Positions 1-8,503 of a DNA stretch of 37,884 nt are shown in pieces; the stretch's first letter is position 1, and every line of letters begins with the position of its first letter. Where the stretch lies: positions 1-37,884 of the forward strand of contig JAPPBX010000118.1 of the NCBI GenBank assembly GCA_026702755.1, read 5' to 3'. The translations under genes were made by a program, and so were the position numbers. The DNA comes from Candidatus Poribacteria bacterium (GTDB taxonomy: Bacteria; Poribacteria; WGA-4E; WGA-3G). The notes under the pieces are model-generated. The model saw nothing but the letters and a program-made list of their open reading frames with translations. It was not told the DNA's origin and ran no database searches.

Positions 1-1
1 A

Positions 2-235
2 CAGATTGGCGAAGCATATATGGTGTTAGCCGATGGCGATGATGCGTACTTCAACGACGCATTGGATTACTTCAACCGGTTGTGGGCAAAATATGAGACA
101 ACACCGCCTGTAGACACAAAAGTCAACCAAGCACTGACGTATGCAATCAGTCAGATCCAGACGATTCAAAGCTATATGCGAGCGAATAATCTGGAAATTC
201 GTGAGACCGTTGGTGGTGGTGGCGGTGGTGAGTAA
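2..235 (+). CDS. C-terminal end of a truncated protein (TPR-like helices, glycine-rich tail)
   Basis: The reading frame is open from base 2, so the gene starts upstream of the window; the first internal ATG is at 20. About 77 residues are visible. They are helical and amphipathic, with a DALDYFNRLWAKY segment that resembles one TPR-type helix, and end in a run of six glycines and a glutamate. Function cannot be assigned from this fragment. A strong terminator follows 50 bases after the stop, so this is the last gene of its transcript. Confidence 0.6.
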   Translation, partial: QIGEAYMVLADGDDAYFNDALDYFNRLWAKYETTPPVDTKVNQALTYAISQIQTIQSYMRANNLEIRETVGGGGGGE

Positions 236-257
236 TTGCCACATTCTACCCCTATAG

Positions 258-277
258 CCTCGCTCGCCTGAGCGAGG
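258..277. repeat. Intergenic hairpin, GCGAGG type
   Basis: A perfect 8-bp stem (258-265 with 270-277) closes a 4-base loop just ahead of the terminator. Its arms carry the GCGAGG word also seen in the hairpins at 5784-5825, 15965-15990 and 33608-33632, so it may be a degenerate member of the same dispersed set. Confidence 0.5.
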
Positions 278-287
278 TTCTTCTGAA

Positions 288-318
288 GGGAGGGTGCTGG
301 ACAGCACCCTCCCTTTTT
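288..318 (+). terminator. Rho-independent terminator
   Basis: An 11-bp perfect stem (288-298 with 303-313, GGGAGGGTGCT arm) has the loop GGAC and is followed directly by TTTTT (314-318). It ends the transcript of the truncated gene and insulates the aminotransferase gene that starts at 392. Confidence 0.9.
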
Positions 319-391
319 ATGGGCATATTTCCCCTAATTCTGAATTCTGAAAATTGTGATTTAAACGATATCTGAGGAGCCTGCTAAAACA

Positions 392-1561
392 GTGTACGAT
401 GAATTAATAGCGTCCCCGCGCGTGCTACTCGGTCCAGGACCGAGCGAAGCCAATGCGCGGGTTCTTAAAGCAATGACGACCCCGATGCTGGGGTATTTAG
501 ATGCCGAATTTGTTCAAATCATGGATGACACGGTCGGGCTGCTCCGACGTGTCTTTGGAACCGAAAATAGGTTGACCTTACCGGTCTCGGGTACGGGTAC
601 CGCCGGAATGGAAGCCGCGCTTACTAATGTTATTGAACCTGGTGACAGCGTGGTTGTGGGTGTCAAAGGTTACTTCGGTGAACGAATAGCCGATATTGCT
701 GCCCGATGTGGTGGTGTTGTAACAAGAGTAGAAGCAGAATGGGGCACACACATCCCCGCCGAAAAAATCGCTGAAGCGGTAACGAAAGTTTCCACACCAA
801 AACTGGTTGCATTGGTACATGGGGAAACCTCTACAGGTATTCTGCAACCGCTACGAGATGCCGTTGAGATTACGCATCAAAGCGGTGCTCTTTTTTTGGC
901 AGACTGTGTGACCAGTCTTGGAGGACAACCCGTAGAGATGGATGCTCTCGGCATTGATATTGCCTATAGTTGCACCCAAAAGTGTCTCGCCGGTCCACCC
1001 GGGCTTTCACCTATCAGTTTCAGCGAACGTGCTGTCGAAGTGATTCGGAACCGAAAAACACCTATCCAAAGTTTCTATCTTGACATGACGCTCCTCGAAA
1101 ATTATTGGCACGGTGAGAAGCGGAGTTATCATCATACCGCCTCAATGTCACTGATCTACGCGTTGCGGGAAGCATTGCGTGTTGTGTTGGAAGAGGGGCT
1201 GAATACCCGCTATGAACGACATGAGCACAATGCTCGTGCGCTCCTTACCGGGGCAAAAGCAATCGGACTGCAACCGGCAGCCGAGGAGGGCTATCGCGCA
1301 CCGATGCTCACGACCTTGCGCATCCCTGATGGCATAGATGATACAATTATTCGGAAAGGCTTAATTACCGACTATGGGATAGAAATCGGTGCTGGATTGG
1401 GTATTTTTGCTGGAAAGGCTTGGCGAATTGGACTGATGGGGGAATCGTCAAACCAACGAAATGTCATGCTTGTCCTTAATGCGTTAGAGAAACTGCTCAT
1501 TGCGTCAGGACATAAAGTAGAACAAGGTACGGCTGTTCACGCAGCATCACAAGTTTATTAG
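392..1561 (+). CDS. Class V aminotransferase, alanine/serine-glyoxylate aminotransferase type
   Basis: A PLP-dependent fold-type I enzyme of 389 residues, the usual length for the alanine-glyoxylate / serine-glyoxylate / purine-catabolism aminotransferases. Visible landmarks are the N-terminal LLGPGPS motif, the cofactor loop SGTGTAGMEAA (about 66-76), D171 (pyridine nitrogen), the Schiff-base lysine K197 in SCTQKCLAGPPG, and YHHTAS (247-251), the signature close to Y-H-H-T-A-P of this branch. The start is a GTG at 392 with GAGGAG 12 bases upstream. The likely reaction is transfer of an amino group from alanine or serine to glyoxylate; the exact donor cannot be read from sequence. It stands alone, convergent with guaA. 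Confidence 0.9.
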   Translation: MYDELIASPRVLLGPGPSEANARVLKAMTTPMLGYLDAEFVQIMDDTVGLLRRVFGTENRLTLPVSGTGTAGMEAALTNVIEPGDSVVVGVKGYFGERIADIAARCGGVVTRVEAEWGTHIPAEKIAEAVTKVSTPKLVALVHGETSTGILQPLRDAVEITHQSGALFLADCVTSLGGQPVEMDALGIDIAYSCTQKCLAGPPGLSPISFSERAVEVIRNRKTPIQSFYLDMTLLENYWHGEKRSYHHTASMSLIYALREALRVVLEEGLNTRYERHEHNARALLTGAKAIGLQPAAEEGYRAPMLTTLRIPDGIDDTIIRKGLITDYGIEIGAGLGIFAGKAWRIGLMGESSNQRNVMLVLNALEKLLIASGHKVEQGTAVHAASQVY

Positions 1562-1622
1562 TTATCAGTTGCCAAAAACAGAGGCGACAAAGCCTTGCGT
1601 CACAAGGTTCGTTCCTGATAAC
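1561..1622. repeat. Inverted repeat between convergent genes
   Basis: Perfect 8-bp arms GTTATCAG (1561-1568) and CTGATAAC (1615-1622) bracket the junction of the aminotransferase and guaA. A smaller CCTTG/CAAGG stem lies inside. There is no T-run, so it is not a classical terminator. The same TTATCAG/CTGATAA arms recur at the convergent junction near 27799-27828. Confidence 0.5.
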
Positions 1623-1628
1623 CGACAC

Positions 1629-3206
1629 CTATTCCCACTCAATCGTGCTGGGCGGTTTTGAACTAATATCATAGACGACACGGTTGATGCCTTGCACCTC
1701 ATTGATGATACGGTTGGAGATTCTGGCGAGCACATCCGTTGGTATGCGCGCCCAATCTGCGGTCATCGCATCGCTGCTCGTGACAGCACGGAGTGCGATT
1801 GCATTTTCATACGTCCGTGCATCCCCCATCACCCCGACACTTTTAACAGGCAGAAGAACAGCCAAAGCCTGCCAAATCTCGTCGTACAATCCCGCCTCTT
1901 TGATTTCAGAAATAAAGATAGCATCCGCTGAGCGGAGTACCTCCAACCGTTCGTGTGTTACTTCGCGCAAGATGCGGACAGCGAGACCCGGTCCCGGAAA
2001 TGGATGTCGTCCAAGGACAGGCCAAGGCACATTCAGTTCTGCCCCGACCGCTCGTACCTCATCCTTAAAAAGTTCTTTGAAAGGTTCAAGCAACTCAAAC
2101 GGCATGTCGGAGGGTAACCCACCGACATTATGATGTGTCTTGATTGTAGCCGACGGTCCTTTCACAGAGACACTCTCTATGACATCCGGATAGAGCGTGC
2201 CTTGTGCGAGGAACCGGAAGTCATGCTCCATTTCTGTCACTGTTGCTTTGAAGGTTTCAATGAATTGTGCGCCGATGACCTTTCGCTTCTCCTCGGGGTC
2301 AGTGATCCCTGCCAGTCCATTGAGAAACCGTTCCACTGCATCAACAGCGACAAGAGAGATACCGAGCTGCTCACAAGTTTTGAATACTTCGGCGGCCTCG
2401 TTTTTGCGAAGTAGCCCATTGTCAACGAAGACCGGCACGAGGGCATCACCGATTGCTTGATGGAGGAGCGTTGCCAGTACCATTGAATCAACGCCACCAC
2501 TGACTGCACAAAGGACGCGTTCATTTCCGACTTGTGCCTGTATTTGTGCCGTGACTCTCGCAATAAAAGCGCGCATTGTCCACGTGTTGTGGCATCTACA
2601 AATATCACGCGCAAAGTTTGCCAAAATCCGATCGGCATCTTCAGTATGTTCAACCTCAGGATGAAATTGCAATCCGTAAAACGCACGTGCGGGATCCACC
2701 ATAGCAGCAATCGGTGCGTTTTCTGTTTGTGCGATTATCTGGAATCCGACAGGTGGTTTGTCAATACGATCCCCGTGGCTCATCCAAGCAGAAAAACGTG
2801 AGGAAAGTCCTGCAAAGAGCGGATCGGTTGTGTTAAGAACTTGGAGCGGTGCGTGCCCATATTCTCGCTCAGCAGCTGGATGGACCTTTCCGCCTGCTAA
2901 TAGTGCCGCCATGAGCTGCATCCCGTAGCAGATGCCTAATATCGGTGTCTCCAATTCAAAGAGTTTCGCGTCGACCTTTGGAGCATCAACTTCGTAGACA
3001 CTTGCGGGTCCACCGCTGAGGATAATCCCTTTTGGCGCAATGGCTTCTATCTGCGACAGTGGTAGGGTATGTGGATAAATTTCGCAGTAGATGTTTTGCT
3101 CACGGACGCGTCGTGCGATAAGCTGCGTGTATTGTGAGCCGAAATCCAGAATAAGGATAGTCTCTTGCTGTGCGGATTCTGTTTTTGGACTATTGGTGTT
3201 ACTCAT
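1629..3206 (-). CDS. guaA: GMP synthase (glutamine-hydrolysing)
   Basis: Converts XMP to GMP with ATP and glutamine in the cytoplasm; 525 residues, full length. The class I glutamine amidotransferase domain (about 17-205) has the nucleophile C93 in GICYGMQ, with H182 and E184 in FHPEVEHT. The ATP-pyrophosphatase domain has the P-loop SGGVDS (236-241) and [13 protein letters not shown]. The C-terminal dimerisation domain ends in PPSTIEWE, the canonical GuaA tail. The first 15 residues (Ser/Thr/Gln rich) form a short extension, and no clear Shine-Dalgarno precedes the ATG. It is the last gene of a minus-strand series with the OmpA-like lipoprotein and the 100-residue ORF, so it may rely on read-through from them. 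Confidence 0.98.
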   Translation of the reverse strand: MSNTNSPKTESAQQETILILDFGSQYTQLIARRVREQNIYCEIYPHTLPLSQIEAIAPKGIILSGGPASVYEVDAPKVDAKLFELETPILGICYGMQLMAALLAGGKVHPAAEREYGHAPLQVLNTTDPLFAGLSSRFSAWMSHGDRIDKPPVGFQIIAQTENAPIAAMVDPARAFYGLQFHPEVEHTEDADRILANFARDICRCHNTWTMRAFIARVTAQIQAQVGNERVLCAVSGGVDSMVLATLLHQAIGDALVPVFVDNGLLRKNEAAEVFKTCEQLGISLVAVDAVERFLNGLAGITDPEEKRKVIGAQFIETFKATVTEMEHDFRFLAQGTLYPDVIESVSVKGPSATIKTHHNVGGLPSDMPFELLEPFKELFKDEVRAVGAELNVPWPVLGRHPFPGPGLAVRILREVTHERLEVLRSADAIFISEIKEAGLYDEIWQALAVLLPVKSVGVMGDARTYENAIALRAVTSSDAMTADWARIPTDVLARISNRIINEVQGINRVVYDISSKPPSTIEWE

Positions 3207-3233
3207 ATTTTAATGGATCGGACACTTTCGATT

Positions 3234-3536
3234 TCACGTGCAAGTATGGCTACTGTATGGCACTGTTTCGCAATCAATAATGACACCGGTCTGTGGCTCA
3301 AAGATTACACCGTACGCCCCAGCGGGAGCGAAATCGACATCGCTTGACATTGCCAAGCCAGTGTTTGCGTCCTCTAAATAGTAGCATCCATGATACGGAT
3401 GCCCGGGTGTTTTGATGGACCGCAGATGGTAACAGTGGTTGTGGAACTGAATCGTATTCCCGTAAATGATGATATATCTGTCTCCAAACAGATGTATTGC
3501 GACCTGATGAACGAGATAAGGATCTTTGTGTTGCAC
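3234..3536 (-). CDS. Small hypothetical protein between OmpA-like lipoprotein and guaA
   Basis: An ORF of 100 residues beginning with GTG five bases after the stop codon of the OmpA-like gene and ending 27 bases before guaA. The position suits translational coupling in one transcript. The protein is rich in His, Tyr and Gly with no signal peptide and no motif I recognise. The segments FGDRYIIIYGNTIQFHNHCYHL and DFAPAGAYGVIFEPQTGVIIDCET look like beta strands. No good Shine-Dalgarno is present and overlapping frames on the other strand are also open, so it may be non-coding; I favour a real gene because it fills the gap exactly. Confidence 0.5.
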   Translation of the reverse strand: MQHKDPYLVHQVAIHLFGDRYIIIYGNTIQFHNHCYHLRSIKTPGHPYHGCYYLEDANTGLAMSSDVDFAPAGAYGVIFEPQTGVIIDCETVPYSSHTCT

Positions 3537-3541
3537 GAGTT

Positions 3542-5206
3542 TCAGTTTGTCCCGATGATTATATCAATTCTACGATTCTGTTCTGCTCTGTCCGCGCCCT
3601 CTTTGACAATAGGCTGTGTCTCACCCAAACCGACAGCGGTAAGACGCTTTGGATCCATCCGTCCTGTATCAACAAGGAACTTCTTCACTGAGTCTGCCCG
3701 TCCTATACTTATGTTTCGATTGACATTCGCACTGCCCATAGAACTCATGTGTGCCTCAATACGGACTGAATAACTCTTGAATTTAGCCATCCGAAGGACT
3801 CTCGCGAGTTCATTAAATGTTGTGAAAAATTCTTCTCGGAGTTGCGTGCTGCCGTAAGGAAACACGTTCCCATTGATACGGATGAGTACACTATCTTTTT
3901 GTTCTTTGACGGTGGCTTGGGGAATCTGTCTTGACGCTTTCAGCAAATCCGCCTTCACCGATGTTGCGAGATGTGTGTTTGTAATGGCACGCTCAAGGTA
4001 ATCGTTACCCTCCGCCGATTTCTCAATCGCGCTTTGATATTCTTTACTTGCCAACGCAGCGTTTGCTGTTACGTAAGCCGAATTGGCGAGTTCGTAGAGT
4101 TTTTCCTCTAACTGCGGGACCTGCGTCTGTGCTTGTGCGGAGAGTTTCTGTTTCAAGGCGTTGACGGCTTGCCGCGCCTCTGTTGCTTGTCTATCTAATT
4201 CCTTCTGGGCACGCTCAGTGAATTCCGCAACCTCCGCAATTGCGACGGCTTGGTCAGCTGCTTGTTGTGCCTGTTGCGCGGATTGTTGCGACTGTTCATA
4301 GCGATTCACTTCTAATTCCTGTTTCGCACGTTGCAGATGCGAACTCGCCTCCTGAAATTGCTTCGGGGCATGCTGATTGGCATTGAAGTATTGGGCACGC
4401 TGAATAATTACTTCTGTTTTCGCTATTGAGATTTGCGCGTTCGTCTTTGCTTCTGCTTCTGCTTCTCGGTTCTGCACCGCCAATCGATAGAGATTGTTAA
4501 CCAGTGTCTGGGCATCAGTGGTGGCGTTCTCCACATCATGAAACATCTTCTGCTCAATCAGATTCACGATTGAGGCAATTGCTGCCTGAACACGTTCATA
4601 GTCAGCGGTCTCTTTAATAACGGGATGGATCTCTGTAGCAATATTGACGAGCGACTCTATGTTTACGAGTGGCACGCGCAGTTCAGCTTGGCGCAGTTTT
4701 GTTTTTAAATCAGCAATTTCAGATGAGAGCAAGTCTGTCTGTTGTTGTCCTTCATCCCGCGATCTCAAAGTACGCGCGAGCTGCTCTTCGGTGATCGCTT
4801 GACGGGTGCGCTCAATCTCGAGTTCATGCTCCAGTGACTTTATGGTTTGCTGATATATCTGTTCTCGAATGGCAACAACTTTTTGTTCGGCATGGTGTTG
4901 TCGCGCTTTTGCACTGGCAATCTGTGCGACCAATTCTGCCTGATACGCGAACTCCGCACTTTGGGGAATGTCTCCATTTTCCTGTGAATTCCGAGCGAAG
5001 TTCAGGAGTTTTACAGCCCTCCCGAACTCATCTGGAACCAAAGGTTCAGCTCCTAATTCTGCTGCATTATTAATCGCTTGCTGTGCGTCTTGAAATTGTG
5101 TCGCAAGCATAACTTCATCAATCTCTGGTGCGGTGCATCCGAAAACAATGAGGTACGTCAATAAGAATAGCAAACCGTAAAATTTCATCAGTTTTCCCCG
5201 TGTCAT
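3542..5206 (-). CDS. OmpA-family lipoprotein with DUF4398-like/coiled-coil region
   Basis: A predicted envelope lipoprotein of 554 residues. The signal peptide ends in LIVFGC (lipobox, Cys24 from this start). A DUF4398-like helical region (about 30-110, repeated FxxAxxAxxxA pattern) is followed by a long Gln/Ala/Glu-rich coiled coil (about 100-400) and a C-terminal OmpA peptidoglycan-binding domain (about 435-554) with NRNISIGRADSVKKFL and the closing NRRIDIII. It probably links the outer membrane to the cell wall. A second ATG at 5188 (Met7) has GGGGA six bases upstream and gives a tighter signal peptide; either start keeps the lipobox. The next gene upstream is a second DUF4398-like lipoprotein. 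Confidence 0.85.
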   Translation of the reverse strand: MTRGKLMKFYGLLFLLTYLIVFGCTAPEIDEVMLATQFQDAQQAINNAAELGAEPLVPDEFGRAVKLLNFARNSQENGDIPQSAEFAYQAELVAQIASAKARQHHAEQKVVAIREQIYQQTIKSLEHELEIERTRQAITEEQLARTLRSRDEGQQQTDLLSSEIADLKTKLRQAELRVPLVNIESLVNIATEIHPVIKETADYERVQAAIASIVNLIEQKMFHDVENATTDAQTLVNNLYRLAVQNREAEAEAKTNAQISIAKTEVIIQRAQYFNANQHAPKQFQEASSHLQRAKQELEVNRYEQSQQSAQQAQQAADQAVAIAEVAEFTERAQKELDRQATEARQAVNALKQKLSAQAQTQVPQLEEKLYELANSAYVTANAALASKEYQSAIEKSAEGNDYLERAITNTHLATSVKADLLKASRQIPQATVKEQKDSVLIRINGNVFPYGSTQLREEFFTTFNELARVLRMAKFKSYSVRIEAHMSSMGSANVNRNISIGRADSVKKFLVDTGRMDPKRLTAVGLGETQPIVKEGADRAEQNRRIDIIIGTN

Positions 5207-5270
5207 GCAAACCTTGGATTCCTGATTGCGTATTCACCCAGCCGGTACATAGCTATATCATTTGATTTTG

Positions 5271-5711
5271 TTAAAATTCTCGCAACGCATCAAGTTCAGC
5301 CTGTATAGCCTCAAGTCTCTGAAGCACTTCGCCGACGTTCTGTTCACTAAGCGTCAGCTGTGCTTGTGCTTCTTGAACGCGCGCTTCTTCGCGAATAGCA
5401 ATAGCAGTTTCAGTTGCGATCCGTGCATGAAGGTATGCCCGAAGTGCCAATCGATATGCTCGCTCTGCATCGCCAGCCTTCATTGCGTTTTCAGCGGTAA
5501 TCAACATCTCTTGAGCCGTACGTAGAGATGTCTCGGCGGTTTCTTGTGCTCCCATCGCGTTTGCGGAGGTGAGAGCCACCTGGGCATTCTCCATTGTTTC
5601 CACGGCGAGCTGTCGCAACTGCCCGCCACACCCTATCAATGCTGTTAGCGTGGTGAGACAGATGATCCATTTTATTGTTAATTTGTGCTGTCTGTTTTTC
5701 AAGCGTGTCAT
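5271..5711 (-). CDS. Small DUF4398-like lipoprotein
   Basis: A protein of 146 residues with a basic N-terminus, a hydrophobic core and the lipobox TALIGC (Cys28), then an all-helical Ala/Glu/Arg-rich domain (about 35-110) with the regular alanine spacing of the DUF4398 family, and a final coiled-coil segment. It resembles the N-terminal part of the OmpA-like lipoprotein that follows 65 bases downstream, so the two look like a co-transcribed pair, perhaps interacting through their helical parts at the outer membrane. The specific function is unknown. Confidence 0.8.
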   Translation of the reverse strand: MTRLKNRQHKLTIKWIICLTTLTALIGCGGQLRQLAVETMENAQVALTSANAMGAQETAETSLRTAQEMLITAENAMKAGDAERAYRLALRAYLHARIATETAIAIREEARVQEAQAQLTLSEQNVGEVLQRLEAIQAELDALREF

Positions 5712-5746
5712 TTGTTGAGTGGATACGTTTAAGAAGAGGGTTAAAA

Positions 5747-5766
5747 AATTGTGTCAGAATACAATT
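5747..5766. promoter_or_regulatory. Small inverted repeat upstream of the DUF4398 lipoprotein pair
   Basis: Arms AATTGT (5747-5752) and ACAATT (5761-5766) are separated by 8 bases, about 40 bases upstream of the lipoprotein start. The spacing is that of a dimeric repressor site, but no clear -35/-10 pair surrounds it, so this is only a candidate operator. Confidence 0.25.
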
Positions 5767-5776
5767 CTTGTGGATT

Positions 5777-5825
5777 AAAAAAACCTCGCTTGGGGTGGTG
5801 CGCGCTGCAACACCCTAAGGCGAGG
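5777..5825 (-). terminator. Rho-independent terminator after rpmA
   Basis: On the minus strand, outer arms GCCTCGC-type (5820-5825 with 5784-5789) and inner arms CACCC/GGGTG (5811-5815 with 5793-5797) form a hairpin followed by seven T residues (complement of A5777-A5783). It ends the rplU-rpmA transcript. Confidence 0.85.
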
Positions 5826-5860
5826 CTTCGGGTCCTTCGTTCCTGAGGTTGGTATATCCG

Positions 5861-6127
5861 CTAAAATTCAGGACGCTCTGTATAGACGCTCACCTTTCGA
5901 CGATATTTGTCCTTTCGTTCAAACCATACGTATCCATCAATTTTTGAGAATAACGTATAGTCTCTTCCAACCCCAACGTTGTTTCCGGCGTGGATATGTG
6001 TTCCACGTTGTCGAGCGAGGATGCTTCCGGCGGTGACATAATGTCCAGAAAATCTTTTGACCCCGAGTCGTTTTCCAATACTGTCACGTCCGTTCCGAGT
6101 GCTTCCTCCGCCTTTCTTATGTGCCAT
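5861..6127 (-). CDS. rpmA: 50S ribosomal protein L27
   Basis: Large-subunit ribosomal protein of 88 residues, full length. The N-terminus [16 protein letters not shown] and the core [22 protein letters not shown] are diagnostic. There is no N-terminal cleavable extension of the Firmicutes type. Its start overlaps the last 11 bases of rplU, the usual tight coupling of this pair, and a terminator follows about 35 bases after the stop. Confidence 0.98.
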   Translation of the reverse strand: MAHKKGGGSTRNGRDSIGKRLGVKRFSGHYVTAGSILARQRGTHIHAGNNVGVGRDYTLFSKIDGYVWFERKDKYRRKVSVYTERPEF

Positions 6128-6455
6128 CAGATTGCTCCTCTACCGCACCGATCGCGGTAATTTTCACGCGTGTAAATGATTGACGGTGTCCTAATTTGCG
6201 TTTGTAACCTTTACGACGTTTCGATTTGAACACAATCGTTTTCTTCGCGCGTGCCTGTTGAATCACCTCGGCTGTAACTGAAGTATTTTCAAGATAGGGC
6301 GAGCCGGTTTGTAACTGACCTTCATCGTCAACAACAACCAAAACGGATGGGAATGTGACACTGTCCCCAACATCTGCATCAAGTTTTTCAAGATCAATCA
6401 GGTTCCCCACTTCCACCCGATGCTGTTTCCCCCCGCTCGCAAAGACTGCATACAT
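6117..6455 (-). CDS. rplU: 50S ribosomal protein L21
   Basis: Ribosomal protein binding 23S rRNA; 112 residues. [18 protein letters not shown] at the start and the basic block [29 protein letters not shown] are typical. The C-terminus is slightly extended (AVEEQSDGT). AAAGGAGTG lies about 8 bases before the ATG, behind a consensus promoter. Gene order RNase G/E, rplU, rpmA is widely conserved. Confidence 0.98.
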   Translation of the reverse strand: MYAVFASGGKQHRVEVGNLIDLEKLDADVGDSVTFPSVLVVVDDEGQLQTGSPYLENTSVTAEVIQQARAKKTIVFKSKRRKGYKRKLGHRQSFTRVKITAIGAVEEQSDGT

Positions 6456-6483
6456 TTTTGAATATCACTCCTTTCTGCTTAAA

Positions 6484-6512
6484 ATTATACCCTAAAAACG
6501 CGTCAATGTCAA
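6484..6512 (-). promoter_or_regulatory. Consensus sigma-70-type promoter for rplU-rpmA
   Basis: On the minus strand TTGACA (6512-6507), a 17-base spacer and TATAAT (6489-6484): both hexamers match consensus exactly at the ideal spacing. Predicted transcription start is about 6477, giving a leader of roughly 20 bases to the rplU ATG. The ribosomal genes therefore need not depend on read-through from the RNase gene. Confidence 0.85.
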
Positions 6513-6584
6513 TTCAGACTTGCATTTTGTTTGCCTGTCCTGTTTCAGAAGACGTATTTTTCTCACGCTACAGGTACCGGTGCG

Positions 6585-8165
6585 TTAGTCTAAAAATAAC
6601 TCTTCACCTTTCCCAACAAAGATTCGGTAATCTTCGAGGTGCAGGTCAGCATCGGGTTCGAGAACGAGATCTAATTTTAACGACTTCTTGAGTTCACGCA
6701 ATTTATTTGCCATCTGCGATTTTATATGTGAGATGACATAGTCATTGGCGATAACACGCAATTCGGACTGGCGTGTTTGCTTATGCGCCATTTTTATTGC
6801 GCGCAGCAACTGAATGACGACGGTTTCAATAGATAGGATGGTGCCATGCCCGTCACAATAAGGGCACTCCTCCATCAGCAGGGTAGAGAGACTTGGCCGG
6901 GTGCGTTGGCGCGTCATCTCGACGAGTCCTAAATCTGAAAAATGGAGGATATTCGTACGGGCACGATCCTTTCGGAGTGCTTCTTGTAGCATCTTGAAGA
7001 CTCGTTTCCGGTGCGATGCTTCTTCCATATCAATGAAATCAACGACAATAATCCCTCCTAAATCTCGTAACTGAATTTGACGGACGACCTCCTCAACAGC
7101 TTCAAGGTTGGCACTAAGAATGGTGTTATCTGGATCAGACTTTCCAACAAACCGCCCGGTGTTGACATCAATCGAAACCATAGCCTCAGTTTGCTGGATT
7201 ATAATATGTCCACCACATTTGAGCCAAATTTTCTCACTCAGTGCATCTTTGAGTGCGCGTTCAACACCATAAGCGTCAAAGAGTGTTGCATTTTCCTGAT
7301 AGAGCGAGACTCGAGATTCAAGGTTTGGCATAACAGAGGAAACATAATCTATTGTTTCCTTGTATCCCGCCTTTGAATCAATGAGCAGACGCTTGACATC
7401 CTTCGTTAGCATATCCCGGACGACTCTATTGGTGAAACTGAGGTCTTTACTCACCAGACTCGGTGCGGATTTTCGTTTTGCCCGCTCACAGGTCTGTTTC
7501 CATTGGTCGATTAAGTATCGAATTTCAGCGGTAAACTCGGTTTCATTCAAACCCTCAGCAGCAGTACGAATGATAAAACCACCTTCAACATCGGCTTTCA
7601 CGGCTTTTGCCATGTTTCGGAGCCTGTCTCTTTCAGTGGCAGACTCAATTCGTCGTGATACTCCGATGTTGGAAGAATTGGGCATATAAACAACGTAGCG
7701 TCCGGGCAGTGTGATGTTACTGGTAACCCGCGCGCCCTTTGTCCCAATAGGCTCCTTACCGACTTGGACCAGAAGCTCCTGTTTTTTTGAAATAAGGTCG
7801 CTTATAAGAAATGGGAACCCACGTCCACCGCGTGTTTGCTTGGAGTGCTTTGCTTTCAAATCCAATACTGCAGTGTCCGTATGGGATTTTTGGTTTCCAT
7901 TCTGTTTTCCATTTTCGTCTTCGTCTTCGTCAACGCTCTCGTATTTGAGATCCGAAATATGCAGGAAAGCATGTCGTTCCAACCCTATATCAACGAAAGC
8001 TACCTGCATACCAGGTAACACGTTCTCAACCCGACCTTTATAGAGATTGCCCAATGTTTGCGTCGCTGCTTTTCGTTCAATGTAAATTTCATTCAACACC
8101 CCCTCGTCAAGTACTGCACAACGTGTTTCATACTCATCGTCAGAAATAAGTATCTCCTTTTCCAT
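6585..8165 (-). CDS. rng: Ribonuclease G/E
   Basis: Endoribonuclease for rRNA/mRNA processing, 526 residues, RNase G-like because the long C-terminal degradosome scaffold of RNase E is absent. The S1 domain (about 36-155) has GNLYKGRVENVLPGMQVAFVDIG and contains a low-complexity insert at about 77-112, acidic then basic. Catalytic metal ligands are D333 (SIDVNTGRF) and D376 (VVDFIDM). The zinc-link is C434-P-Y-C437, which tetramerises the enzyme. AGGAGG lies about six bases before the ATG. It sits 130 bases upstream of rplU in the conserved order. Confidence 0.95.
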   Translation of the reverse strand: MEKEILISDDEYETRCAVLDEGVLNEIYIERKAATQTLGNLYKGRVENVLPGMQVAFVDIGLERHAFLHISDLKYESVDEDEDENGKQNGNQKSHTDTAVLDLKAKHSKQTRGGRGFPFLISDLISKKQELLVQVGKEPIGTKGARVTSNITLPGRYVVYMPNSSNIGVSRRIESATERDRLRNMAKAVKADVEGGFIIRTAAEGLNETEFTAEIRYLIDQWKQTCERAKRKSAPSLVSKDLSFTNRVVRDMLTKDVKRLLIDSKAGYKETIDYVSSVMPNLESRVSLYQENATLFDAYGVERALKDALSEKIWLKCGGHIIIQQTEAMVSIDVNTGRFVGKSDPDNTILSANLEAVEEVVRQIQLRDLGGIIVVDFIDMEEASHRKRVFKMLQEALRKDRARTNILHFSDLGLVEMTRQRTRPSLSTLLMEECPYCDGHGTILSIETVVIQLLRAIKMAHKQTRQSELRVIANDYVISHIKSQMANKLRELKKSLKLDLVLEPDADLHLEDYRIFVGKGEELFLD

Positions 8166-8503
8166 CGTTACCTCCTATCGCGCTTCTTTTCCAAGAGGCA
8201 CCTCGGTTAATTATCATGTCAAAAATCGGCAGCGTTGCAAAAAACAATAAGGACTTAGAAAATTACGTCCTGCGTTTTGTTCACGCGATGCAAGGCATGT
8301 GCCTCTTCAGTTAGGACTCCTCAGCAAATAAATCAACAAGCGTGAGGTTGCCCTTAGCGGGAGTCTACCAAATCAACCTGTATAGAAACTCTGTTTCCGT
8401 ATGTTAGCGTTTTGCTGTTTCCCAAGACCGTTGACAAAGTCAATTTGATATAAATTATAGAACCGCGTGTTATCTATTCAGTTCCGAACTTGCAAACTGT
8501 ACC
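8166..8503. other. 338-base intergenic region, no gene seen
   Basis: It lies between the start of the RNase gene and the end of the response regulator gene, both on the minus strand. I find no coding frame with support, no tRNA and no hairpin with a T-run. A small inverted repeat TTGAC-AAA-GTCAA occurs at 8431-8443. The RNase promoter must lie here but I could not find a convincing hexamer pair. Confidence 0.5.

Noticed and set aside
1684-2133. 149-aa ORF on the plus strand across guaA
   Set aside because: Antisense to the conserved GMP synthase domain; its sequence is serine-rich and meaningless as a protein.
8431-8460. TTGACA...TTATAG plus-strand promoter
   Set aside because: It would read into the end of a minus-strand gene with nothing to transcribe; TTGAC/GTCAA is noted only as a small inverted repeat.
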